This document shows, piece by piece, positions 20,443-31,258 of a stretch of DNA of 64,000 bases. The stretch spans positions 10,581,240-10,645,239 of the forward strand of contig JAJEKV010000013.1 in NCBI GenBank assembly GCA_021234155.1, in the 5' to 3' direction. This DNA comes from Isoetes taiwanensis (Eukaryota; Streptophyta; Lycopodiopsida; Isoetales; Isoetaceae). The stretch's first letter is position 1; each line of letters opens with the position of its first letter. A program made the translations under genes and the position numbers. The notes beneath the pieces were generated by a model, which was given only the letters and a program-made list of their open reading frames with translations, made no database searches and was not told the origin of the DNA.

Positions 20443-22867
20443 CAAAAAACAGATCTGCTTGACCCAAGGGATGGATGGTGAATCGGAAAGTTTCAAGGGT
20501 TCCTTAAGAAAAGCTTTCATGCCATTCAACAAAAATATTCCCACACCAATGTGTGTAGATTGTCATTGAGATTGAGAATGGCTGCAAAAGAGCTTAGAGA
20601 TCAGAATAGTAGAAAAGACATAGACTGGCATAGAAAATTTGAAATTCAATTGGTATACAAAACTCAAAAGAATATCACAGCACCAATAAATAAGATAGCC
20701 CGCTTTTGTGTATAAATTGCAATAGGCCTCTGCCACAAATAAATGATGGGAAAAAGTTAAGTCCAAACTTAATGCAATTTTGTTTTCCATGTGTATCATA
20801 TAGAGAATATCTATAGCAATTGAATTCGAACCGTAATGCAATAATTTTCTGTGTATGATGTAGAGAATATCTAGCATTACACTTGACGTTCAGCCTGCCA
20901 TAGATCACATAAATAACTTTGCTATATACAACCTTGAAACTGTAGACACATGTTACACTACGTTATTAATTTTGAAAGGAGGCCAAGCGAGGAATTTACC
21001 ATAATGCCTCTTGTGTTCAAGACTATTGCACCCTTGTTCCTTAATGTTGGCAATGTGGAATGATATTCACCAAGAAGGCCAAGAGAGAAATTTACCACAA
21101 TGCTTCATGTTCAAGACTATTGCACCCTATGTTGTTTATTGTATGCAATATGGAATGATTCACATGAAGCATCCATGCAATTGCATTCTATGTCTAGTAT
21201 TAGAAAGTCAGAATGATAATCATACAACTAGAACATCCATGCACTTTGTGCCATAGAGAAACAATTGGATATGCACCCTAGGTAACATTGGCAACTTGGA
21301 ATGATAATCATACAACCAAAACATAGAGAAACAATCCATGCTCTGAACAATCGATGTGCGCCATATGGAAACTGAACAATCAATGTGCTTTATGGTAAGG
21401 CAAGCATTGGACACCATTGTAGCATTGATAGCAAATATAAGGCATTAAATTTTGTAATTTACGGAGGTAAAAGGACCACATGGAGATAATAGGGACTTTG
21501 GTATTGAAAATGAAAATGTGTGGGGAAAGGGGAAACTGTCCCTGGGGAAGGGGAGATGAATGCCGCATGCGGCATTACATGTAACAGTGGGTGTCCGATC
21601 TATTTCGGCACAACTACCCACACCTTGCCTTTTAAAAAAGAAGATATGCACGTCCGTAGGTCCCATGACGCAATAGATACAATAGATCCATTTCATTACA
21701 AACAATTGTCATTTGCTCGTCTCATACTCATACTGCAAATGATATTATCAAAAACACCCTATTGTAAGGTTTGAGCTTACTTCAATCCCAAGTATCGTGT
21801 ATGGCTATAATTCTTTGCATATGTGGCTGCCAATTCAGTTGTAGTGAGGACCAATTTAAAATAATCTGTTTAAAATGCTTTATGTATCTGTGGCTAGAGC
21901 ATATATCTAAAATTTAATAAGGATCCAGAGATGCACCAAAATTTAAAAGTAACTGAGCAAATTGTCCCCTTTTACTCCCCTGTATAAAGGGCAAACGCAT
22001 AGAATGCTCCCAATACTTGCTTTAGTAGATGACAAAATGTGCAACGTGGCCAACAAATCAAACATATAAGACAAACAAATCAAAGCAATTGCATTTATCA
22101 ACAATACAAAAGAATCTAATTTACCATTAATTCTAGATTGTTTATAAAGATATTATAGTAAAATTATCTTCTCTAATTCATAGAAATAGATGCAGCAAAA
22201 CAAACTGTGTGTTTATGAACTCATGATGATGTTTGGAAGAAAATAGAAGCTGAGATGAAAATGTACACTAAAAAAAAAAAAACCTAGCATTTGTTCCTCC
22301 ACCAGCATACATGCATTTATACCAGAAAATTACAATAAATCTTCAAAAGGTGAACAAATGGCTATAAAAAGAAATAGATGTAGCAAATACAATCGGCAAA
22401 AAACTTGACTTGTGATACACTCAAATTGAAATGAAGCAATAATCAAATGACAGTAAGTCTAACTCGCTAGTTGCACACAACATGGCTTGTCATGCATCTC
22501 TAAGTTGTATAAGGATGAAGCGTCTTTTCAAAAGTAGACTCTACGTATGCGGTGACGGCGGCATGGGTTCGATAAAATCCTACCTAATAAAGATGGCCTT
22601 AAATCAATAAAAGAAAAATTCATATTACCTTAAGGGTAGAAGCATGAAAGGGTGTCTTGTATTTCTTGCAAATTGATGTAAAAAATACACTAGCTTAAAG
22701 TGAATTTAAGGTAAAATTTGAATTTTACATGGGTCACCTATCATTAATGCTTTTGGTCCACGTGAGATTCTTTGCAATTATTTTTGGCAACCCGCGAATT
22801 TGGGGGGCGTTTTGATTTTGAACTCCCTCCACGAGTTTGAAGCTACCGGATTGAAACCCCTTTCTCA

Positions 22868-25800
22868 TTGGAACCAAGAATAGGATCCCCATTTCTATGC
22901 TGTTTGATCGATCTTGGAATGTATGAAGCTATGGCGAGAATCAAATTCACCGGCAACAACAAATCGGATCTTGTTCTTGAGGAGGACTTACCATCAGATT
23001 CGAATTTTGCTATTGAGGAGGACTCTACATGCATTTCTTACAGGGGACAACCAATCTTCATCAAAAGATGCAAGAGAGAGGCGGATATGGGACAAAACAC
23101 AGTTAGAAGAAGGGTGAATGATTCTATGAATCACATACTAAATCAAGTTTCTAGATTGAATCCAAAAGCGAAAAAAACTTTTGGAAAAATTGCTCCGGAT
23201 AGTAGATTGGACTTTTTATTTGGCCCTTGTTTGGAAGGCCTAAAGAGGCTATTGTGAAAAGAGATTTATTTGAAAACCTTAAGGATGGCCTCCAAGAAGT
23301 GAAGCGTGCTAATAGCAATGACAAGCTTGTTTGCCAAACACGTGTTCTTTCCATGGTAGTTGGAAAGGAAGGAGTATTACAACCAGACCACAGCGGGACC
23401 AAAATCCTCAAATTGCATCCTAGAAATATGAAGCTAGCAGCGTGAAAAGGAGGAAAAAAAATGTCCTTTGTGTGGAGCAAATCGTGGGCATTAGCGGGGC
23501 CAAAGCCAAAAAAAATGCCATAGATCAGGGCTATGAAGGACAGAGTTGTTCGGGTTACGGTTAGATAATACAAAAGTATCACCAAAGGTAAGAGATGTCA
23601 TGAAGAAAACAATTGATTACATCGACATTACAGTGTACATGCTAGTATTTTAGGGTCATGGAGGAGTCACATAGTTTTTGAATTTTTCGATCCAACATCA
23701 AATGTACTTTAGCTAGGAATGTATGTAGTCATGTAGATGTTTTCTACATTTTTTGCGGTGTGATAGTCTTTTACGTACAAGCATGTTCCACATCATGCAT
23801 CAAGAAATGTTATTCGAGTTTTTCTTGTAGAAGTTATATTGACATGCTTTACATTGAATCCAACTTGAAGGTATACTTGAAGCTAAGCGTAGAGATGTGC
23901 TCTGGATGTAAGAAAATAAAACTGAAGGAAGCTACTTGTAGGAATGTAGTAGATGTCAAGAAAATATGTGAATGCTTTTCATAGAGTAGCTATTATGTAA
24001 GGATGTGGGGTTTTGAGGAAGAAAGTACTTAGATGTAAGAATGTGGAAGATACATTAAAAACATATAGAATGTACATTCTAATATTTTGTAAGATTCGGC
24101 CCCGTGTACTTTTTTAAAGTGAATTATACCAAATCTTTGTTGATCGAAGATCAAAAAGTCAAAATTGGCATCGAGCAATTCAATACTTAAAACCTCCTTG
24201 CATCACGAAAGCTAAAGGGGAGGAATACCTGCTGTTGTGTGAAGCATGAGCAGGCAGATTTATATAAGAAGGCTTTCAATATGATGAGGTCAAAATTCCA
24301 CGAGAATTGTACTTGCAATTGCAATGTGTGTGCTTCAGAAGTTAATGCCGGGATTTGCCAAGCTAAGAAGCAGAATTATGATAATGTGAGCACGCTTTGG
24401 AGAGCCATGGTATGCCCGAGGGCTACCCATGAGGAGTGGCACAAGCAAGCCCCGCATGGAAACAAAATGTGACGTTGTGGGAAATTGTTAATTGAGTTGT
24501 GTCCCAGAGAGAAGGATGGAAGCATCGAGGATTCATTCGATTGGCAAGTCTATAACTATGTTAATGAACCTTCAAAGAAGGAACTTCCGGGTCAAGTTAG
24601 TTGACAAGAAGAAGGCGGTCTAAAGGAGATGTTGGACAACATGTTAGACCATATGTCTAAGTTTATATATCACAATTTTGTGGCACATTAGCAAAGCAAG
24701 CGGTTCAAAAGAATGCATCACGAACACTTGGCGGCGATTCATTGCTATCGGTTTGTTGATTTTTAAAAATTATACTTTGAAGCCATTCAACGTGATTCAA
24801 GCTCGACATTGGTACAATGAACAAATTAGTATTCGGTTCATATCACCATGTTCAAGGTAAATGGCGATTGAGAAAAATGTGTGCACTCATTTATTTGCAG
24901 GGCGATAAAACTCATGATACCCACCGTACAAGATGCATTCAAGATGCACCTCAAATGGTTGCAAGAGAATGGTGGTGGCCATTTGAAATACCATTTGGTT
25001 TAGTCCGATGGTTGTGCAGCCAGTTTAAATCTAGAAAGAGCATTCTATCATGTGACAAGATACCATGTTCAACATAAGATAAGAATGCGGTGGAATTTCT
25101 TTGGTTCAGGACATGGGAAGGGAACACCACGATGGGGAAGGGGCAATCTCTAAATTGTGGCTTGAAGCGAACAAAAGGAAAAAGGATGGGAAGATAGTAA
25201 AAGATGCAAAGAAGCTGCGTGTCAAGTATTGAGGGGAGAAAAATCGGATGTGGAGAGGGTATGCGGGAGGTGACCGGCATTGATCGGTCCCAAGCACATG
25301 ATGTACTTCCAGTAAAAGGCATGCAATCACTTCATTGTGTGTCTTCAATAGACTCAAACGATGCTACAAAATTATTATGCGAGACCTCTTTCATGTTTTT
25401 GCAAAGCATGCATCAATTTTAATTGGCCTGCTTGTGAGAATCTTCGACCATTGTGGTAGGTGGGAGTTCACGAAAACTAGAGCCAATTAGTAAGATCAAT
25501 CTCGGAGATGTTGATGAGGTCAGGGGATTTATGGGCAAATGACGAGGGATAATATTGACGAGACCACTGCGGGTTGGTGATTATTTTGGATGCTTCACGA
25601 CTCGGACAATCATGAGGGGTCCCCATTATATCCTTCAATGCACCGAGGTAAAACATGTACTTTCGTAGATACCATGGATGACTATGGAAACTTATTTTTG
25701 GTGAGGTGATGAGGTTATTACATGCAACTACTTCGAGCTGATCCCTAGTTTATCGCCAATCAAGGTTACTAAAAGAGAAGAAGGTTTTTTGTCCCCTCCA

Positions 25801-25950
25801 GTCTGTAATAGGGGGTTAAGCCGCATTGGAGCCCAGGTCAAGCACAAGATAAAAAGGTCTTTGCTTATGCATATGAACTCTCGATATTGGCACGAGATGC
25901 TATTAGGAAATCACCACGAGATTGTAGATGTCTTGTGAATTTCTGTTCTT
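22868..25950 (+). pseudogene. Transposase-like gene of the SDGC / GHGKGEHDG family, divergent member (copy 1)
   Basis: Reading across frames gives, in order: an acidic then basic N-terminal region (EEDLPSDSNFAIEEDST, then KRCKREADMGQNTVRRRVND); a helical part (KRDLFENLKDGLQEVKRA); a segment LYQIFVDRRSKSQNWHRAIQ; and a Cys cluster (NCTCNCNVCASEVNAGICQA) followed by STLWRAMVCPRATHEEWHKQ. Then follow the core blocks VDF-x-NYTLKPFNVIQARHW plus YNEQISI, SDGCAAS at about 25007, and RMRWNFFGSGHGKG running into HHDGEGAI (about 25093-25145). These align block by block with the gene at 53888-57552. Multiple frameshifts and stops make it a pseudogene or a badly sequenced gene. An invariant SDGC Asp and the HGKG/EHDG residues would fit an RNase H-like nuclease core, but that is inference. 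C-terminal limit is approximate. Confidence 0.7.
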
Positions 25951-26400
25951 GTATCAAGTTTACCTTTTGTACATCGGGCTACATAATTATTGTCATGTGT
26001 TTGGCCAGAACAATTGATCACTTGTTTTCAATATTAAAGTGAATACATTGGCGTGTAGGTTCAAGACACTTGTACATGTAACACTGAGACACTTGTACTT
26101 GTACTGAAAACTCAAGGTTAATGGCTACCTTAGGTTAATGGTTCATATTTAAGTGAGTGTATATATGGTAAGAGCCATTTGGAAGTGCCTAGTGTTGTGG
26201 TTTTGAATTTGCTTGTTTGATCTGTGCTTACAAAGTACAACTTATCTTGACATAGCTTTCGGTATGCCTCTTTTAAAACAATGGGGACACTTATATTGTA
26301 TCCTTTAGAATGGGGACTTATATGGGGACACTTATGTTGTACCCTAAACCATAACTTTGGCTACTTTAGAATTGGTGGGGTCTTTATTGACCTTGTAAAA

Positions 26401-26760
26401 TTAAAAAGTGTTAACACAAAGTGCAAGGTTTGACATCTTACACAAAGTGCACAAAGTGTTAACACCTTGATGCAAGGTTTGACATCTTGACACAAAGTGC
26501 CAAAGTGTTAACCACTTTATGTTGTACCCTTGACATCTAACTTTGGCAAAGATCTTGAACCTTGGGGCCTTTATTGACCTTGTAAAAAATAAAAAACAAA
26601 CACGAGTTTTTTTTTTCCTTGCCACATATACAAGTTATTTAACACTTGTGCACAAAGTGTTAACACCTTGTCTAAGTGTTGACATCTTGTCCTCACCACT
26701 TATAGCAGAAAATTATTTAACACGTGCACAAAGTGCTAGTACTTTTTATGCAATGTTTGA
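26401..26760. repeat. Interspersed minisatellite of CACAAAGTGTTAACACCTTG and AAGGTTTGACATCTTG motifs
   Basis: Two motifs alternate irregularly: CACAAAGTG(TTAACAC) and (G)CAAGGTTTGACATCTTG. There are at least six occurrences of the first and four of the second, on the plus strand. The same array is found in copy 2 at 37680-38045. Confidence 0.85.
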
Positions 26761-26879
26761 CATCTTGACCATACAACTTATTAACATCTCCCTCCCTAAT
26801 TGTGCTCACGACAATACAATAGGCAGAATTTGTGTCAAAATAGTACGTGTTCCTGATGTCCAAAATATTGACATGTGAA

Positions 26880-27640
26880 TTAGGACTTCAAAATTTACCA
26901 CAAAGCGTATTATCTCATGCATGTCAAAATTTGTATCTCATGTACATGGTCAGGAAATTACAAAATTGTCGATGCACTTGTCCATCTCAATCCCATGTGG
27001 GCTCGATATCATGATCCGCGATGTGGTTGGGAAGCGAAATGTGCGCCCATAAAAACTTAAATACGCACTGGCATTTGAGGTTGAAAGTATCCCATCAAGT
27101 GGTGTACCTTCACCTCCCTGGTCATGGACCCCATGAAAAGTTGGAGTCCGAAAAGGGTCTTGAGAAAAAGAATGTGAAGGTACATAGTCCGAACCGAATC
27201 CACCGCACAGCCAAGAAGTCCAAAGTGTTGGGGACTTGGTAGTGAGCCGAGGAAAAGAAATGGGATGTATCAAGCATACACTATCATCAAACCCATCTCA
27301 AATGATCAAGTCATGTAAGATCATGACCCTACATTCATCATCTTGGAGCACTCCATCCAACCCCATCTCAAAATGATCGTTACAAGACCATGACCTCACA
27401 TTCATCATCTTGAAGCACTCATCTAATATGAGCTTGTTATCAATAAGTGGTAGAACTTTCATGAGGATACTGCAGAAACGTAGAAATGAAAGACATACAA
27501 AACACTTGGGATAAATTGACACCGGGTAAACCGCATACTACGTTTTAGAATAAATGCCATATACAAATCCTAATATGTCATTTTTTTTAAAATTAATTGG
27601 TTGAGGCACCTCGCCAAGTACATCCAGCAATACGTACGCA
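26880..27640. other. End of duplication copy 1; 70-bp tandem duplication
   Basis: Units starting CATCTCAAA(A)TGATC at 27294 and 27364 share ATGACC, ACATTCATCATCTTG and GAGCACTC / GAAGCACTC. No gene is recognised. The junction to copy 2 contains about 15 bases (GCAATACGTACGCAT) not present at the far end of copy 2. Confidence 0.7.
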
Positions 27641-28343
27641 TAAAGACCTTAATTTTAAAGGTGAGTAAGATCGCCAATTTGATAAGATTGTTTTCTTAAA
27701 CTTTTAAGGAGAGGCCTTGAGGAAGGCATGCTTTCTTTTCTCGAGGGAGGCAAGAAGATAAATTTTGAGATTCTTATAACTCCTCTTGACTTTGAAGAAC
27801 CAATTCAGAGGAGAGTGCTCACCCTTACCATCCTTACTCCAAAAGAGGAGAGAAGGACTCACTACCTGCTTATAAATAGTTTTATGGAGGGTCTCAACAG
27901 TGATGCTTTGAGGTGGGGAAAGTATTGTATCTTGTCAAAAATAGGGCGTAACCCGGTGGGAAGGATGAAATGGGGAGAGGCCTAAAGAACAAGGCGCTAT
28001 CGTCGTTGGTATAATTGGCAAGACAATAGGAGAATGGTCCATTGAAAGGCATTTGAGAAGGAAGAGATTTGATCTAGTCCAAGAAGTTCACCACCATGAT
28101 CAAAAACACCACTTTGTATGTGCACATCCCATGGCTATGCTTCCAGTTTCAGAGTGACTGGAAACGAAATGAAAGGTTATCAATGGTATATTTTTCCAAA
28201 TCCGAAGGTGTCCCCCAAGTGGGCGGCCCTCTGTTCTCGATCCTCGGACCTTTGACGCCCTTTTTAACATGCTTTGTACCTCTGTGCTTACAGCTACTCT
28301 ATCTACATTCAGTTCCTTGTCTACGCTGCCTGTAATTCTTTCC

Positions 28344-28586
28344 ACGGAAAGGATCATTGGCTTCGTCTGCCCCGTCCTCCAATCAGCATGCCATATGGCA
28401 GTTTTTCTTTACCTGAAAAGAGACCAAGAACAGAGGGAAGAACAGGAGCGATGCCCAGCGACTGCTCAACGGATCTACTCTGCATTCAGACGTTTTTACC
28501 CTTGATTCAGAGTTTTTACCCTGCATTCAGAAATTTTTACTCCGCATTCAGCCGCCGCAGAACGAAGCCCAAATGATCCTTTCCGT
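28344..28586. mobile_element. MITE-like element with ~24-bp terminal inverted repeats
   Basis: ACGGAAAGGATCATT-GGCTTCGT at 28344-28366 is the inverted complement of ACGAAGCCCAAATGATCC...TTTCCGT at 28562-28586, with two extra bases in the right arm. The element is absent from the corresponding place in copy 1 (about 17765-17775). A further ~110 bases (28587-28696), also absent from copy 1, follow on the right, so the true insertion may be larger than this element. No transposase is encoded. Superfamily unknown. Confidence 0.7.
28480..28551. repeat. 20-21-bp tandem repeat inside the MITE-like element
   Basis: CTGCATTCAGACGTTTTTACC at 28480, CTTGATTCAGAGTTTTTACC at 28501, CTGCATTCAGAAATTTTTACT at 28521 and a partial CCGCATTCAG at 28542. 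Confidence 0.9.
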
Positions 28587-28718
28587 TATAGAAACCTTCG
28601 GCTCAGTTTTTTTCGCCTGAGTCAGCAGGACTGAGCTTCCGCGCGTCGGCCAGCTTCCTGGCAGAAAATATCAGGCCAGGGCCTTTCCTTTATACTTCTC
28701 ATTCTCTGCTGCCGCTAC

Positions 28719-29120
28719 AACTAAGAGCACATGGACCAGATTATTACAGACATTGTTGCGCTCTGAAAATTCTGTTGGGAGGTGAGTTACTTATAGTTTT
28801 TTGCCTTTGTCAAAAGGTAGATAATCTTTTGCTTCCTGGCCTTTTAACTTTAAGGACGTCAGCAACTGAATTTGAAGACGGTATTTTTTTCGTGGATTTT
28901 GCAGATGGATTTGGCTTTTGGACTAAGAGCACACGGACCAGATTATTACAGACATTGTTGCGCCTGAAATTGTTGGGAGGTGAGTTACTTATAGTTTTTT
29001 TGCCTTTGTCAAAAGGTAGATATAATCTGTTTCAGGCTTTTAACTTTATGACGTCAGCAAATCTGGAATGGAAGACGGTATTTTCTGTGGATTTTGCAGA
29101 TGGATTTGGCTTCTTTTGCC
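28719..29120. repeat. Nested ~202-bp tandem duplication in copy 2
   Basis: ACTAAGAGCAC(A/A)(T/C)GGACCAGATT at about 28719 recurs at 28922. Both units continue through TGTTGGGAGGTGAGTTACTT, the CAAAAGGTAGATA stretch and GATTTTGCAGATGGATTTGG. Copy 1 has this segment once (about 17798-17995). Confidence 0.88.
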
Positions 29121-29693
29121 CTAAGCTCTCCACTTTCTTTAGCTTCTGAGAAGTCTTGGGTATGTTCCTTTACGCTACTTTCATCTTGGCGGCTCTGATG
29201 CCTTGCATATTTCTATATTTTTGGAGTTTAGTTTAGGGTATATCTTCTCCCAACATCGCCAGAACTGAGTCTCCTGATTTTTTGGGGGAACCCACTTGGC
29301 TGAAGGCATCCATCTTCCCTAGACGGAAAAAAGCAAGTGGAATGCTATCGTTTTCTTTTGGCTTGTACTAAGAAATCGAGGGACCTGCATTACATACGAG
29401 AAGCTGAAAAATGCTTGCATCAAATTTCAAATAGTTTCAAGCGCCCTCCACGTTAGTAAAAATTTTAAACAGTGAATTTATGTTTCATTTCATCTCATAT
29501 TCAATCTTGCAAGAGCAGATGCTATTTAGTATACTACAGACCAGTTGCAAGTTACTTCACGACCTCTCAAAAAGGCAGGATAGAAGACTTTTAGGGTAAT
29601 ACAGTAATTCAGCACCATGAGTGCCCCCGGGAATAGATCGAACTTAAGAAATTGTAAAAAATAAGACCAAAAATACAAACGTAAATGCACTTT

Positions 29694-29757
29694 TGGAGAA
29701 GTGTAATTATCGATATACACTCATGCTAGCGAGCGCTCTACCATCGACTACATCCCA
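29694..29757 (-). pseudogene. tRNA-Ala(AGC), second copy, broken
   Basis: Counterpart of 18560-18632. The 5' arm of the anticodon stem region is shortened (CTCATGCTAGCGAGCG on plus), the D arm has lost bases, and the T arm reads ATTATCGATATACAC. It cannot fold as a tRNA. Confidence 0.8.
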
Positions 29758-29795
29758 CTTATTAGGATTAATCTCATGCTTTTCAACTGCTGGGA

Positions 29796-29820
29796 GCATG
29801 TACCATCTGAACTACATCCC
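29796..29820 (-). pseudogene. tRNA-Ala 5'-half relic, second copy
   Basis: GGGATGTAGTTCAGATGGTAC on the minus strand is the counterpart of 18667-18690 and is better preserved here than the neighbouring full-length tRNA copy. Confidence 0.7.
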
Positions 29821-31219
29821 CTCCTCATTATTGCACAACGATTTTGTTTCCTAGAGCACGTTGAAGTAGGGTTTACATGTTTCTGGAGACTCATTGTATT
29901 CGCAAATCCCCGAAGCTTTTTCACACACACACCTATACATACATGAGCAACAATTGAGAAATATCCAAGGAGATAGGCAAGTAACTTGGAAATGGAAGGC
30001 TTCACTACTATTTTCCATCCTATATATTGTTAAACTTAGCATCCCACTGTAGCAATTTTGAAATATATTGCTGCTTCTGTATTAGGCACCATAATAAGGA
30101 AGTAATATGCTTGTAGGATTAATACATGTAGTAGGATCCTGCTTATTCTCAACCAAAGAAAGAGAGATTCTGTTTTAGATAAATAAATCAGAGTGTTTAA
30201 TTAGCTGTGTAGGAATTGCATTCTTGGAACAAAACCAACCATAATGTCCTGCGCTACACTTTGCTAGACAGTTTCCCAGAAGCAGACCCCACTACAGTCT
30301 TGTATGGAATAATGACGGTACATAATTTACTGACAGTACTTTGTCTTTTGAGGGCCCACTTATATAGGCCTACATCTATTATTCAGATCATCCATGGTTT
30401 ATGTAATATGAAACCACAGTACATATTCACCAACAACGGAATTCAGCAAGGCAGTCTTAGTTTATCTGTTGCACATCATTTGCTTGCATAATCTTACGTC
30501 GGAAAAACTGTCCTTATGTGTGCGTTTTCTAGCTAGCTCCCGATTCAATCTGAAGGATTGAGAATGCATAAACAATTTCATTAGTTAAGCTTATTCTGAT
30601 GTATGCATTGGTCTGCTCTTTTATCTCCACAGGTGGTGGCCATTTGCAGTTGTTATCTCACCAGCTTCACTGCCTTTTATGTATTTTCATCCTGTTTCGG
30701 GAAAGTGTTAAGTACCATATTGTTGCAATATTTTCTCCACTGGTATGAATTTTTTTCTCTTATATATTTCCATTAAAATGATTTGCTATTGACAAGCCAA
30801 TATGTTGCACATTCTCTGCTGCACATTGGGAAGGGAAGCTGGGCACTCATTTTCACAATAAAGGTATTGGTTTCTATCGTCATTTATCAATTCTATCTAT
30901 ATAAAGTGTTTAAATTGGAAGTTGCAGCTATTTTTTTTTTATATGTCCTCATTTCTTCTACTGCCAAATAGAGCATCCATCTCACTCCCAGACCACTCAC
31001 ATAACGTCCAGTACTGCTACAAGAGGCATAATAATGAGCAACTGATTTTCCTAAAAGATTATCTGTTTCATGTGTTTTATTAAGACCGTAAATCCCTCTC
31101 TACATATAGCACAAGGAATCTTAATACATCATCTAGCTTGCAGAAGCAGCAAAAAACTCTATAAACTCTACTAACCTGTTCTATTTATTTAAAATCTGAC
31201 TCCATGAAAATACAACAGA

Positions 31220-31258
31220 CTAGAAGCGTAGGCCCGGCGATGCCGGGCATTATTCTAT
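31220..31258 (-). mobile_element. Helitron-like 3' terminus (copy 2)
   Basis: Hairpin GCCCGGC/GCCGGGC (31232-31248) with CTAG at 31220-31223, counterpart of 20030-20068. The spacer between hairpin and CTAG differs by two substitutions. Confidence 0.5.

Larger units (their letters stand above)
18691..22860. other. Non-coding part of duplication copy 1
   Basis: No protein gene recognised over 4 kb. It contains the Helitron-like end (20030-20068), a 31-bp tandem duplication (20381-20442), and several short repeated phrases around 21000-21380 such as GGAATGATAATCATACAAC and GAAACAATTGGATATGC. All are reproduced, more or less damaged, in copy 2. Confidence 0.5.
17046..27627 (+). repeat. Large tandem duplication, copy 1 (~10.6 kb)
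   Basis: This block repeats in the same order and orientation at 27643-38943. Anchors: GATAAGATTGTTTTCTTAAAC (17070 and 27680), the Helitron-like hairpin (20042 and 31232), GGATCCCCATTTCTATGC (22883 and about 34102), TCTTTATTGACCTTGTAAAA (about 26382 and 37660), and AAAATTAATTGGTTGAGGCA (27590 and 38907). The left boundary lies inside the LINE at 15885-17285. The right boundary is just after a TACATCCA shared by both copies. Confidence 0.93.
27876..28760 (-). pseudogene. Aspartic protease fragment, second copy, disrupted by insertion
   Basis: The same core blocks (SETGSIAMGCAHT, propeptide STEVQSMLKRAS) are visible on the minus strand but with more frameshifts than copy 1. Between the signal peptide (ATG near 28757, then VIIW...LLLVVAAA) and the propeptide sits a ~350-base insertion (28344-28696). 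The signal-peptide end occurs twice because of the nested duplication. This copy shows that the ancestral gene had an ATG about eight codons upstream of the hydrophobic stretch. It is non-functional. Confidence 0.7.

Noticed and set aside
23700-24080. Repeated ATGTAGATGT-like phrases suggesting a CRISPR-like or satellite array
   Set aside because: Spacing and units are irregular, and the genome is eukaryotic. This is low-complexity AT-rich sequence.
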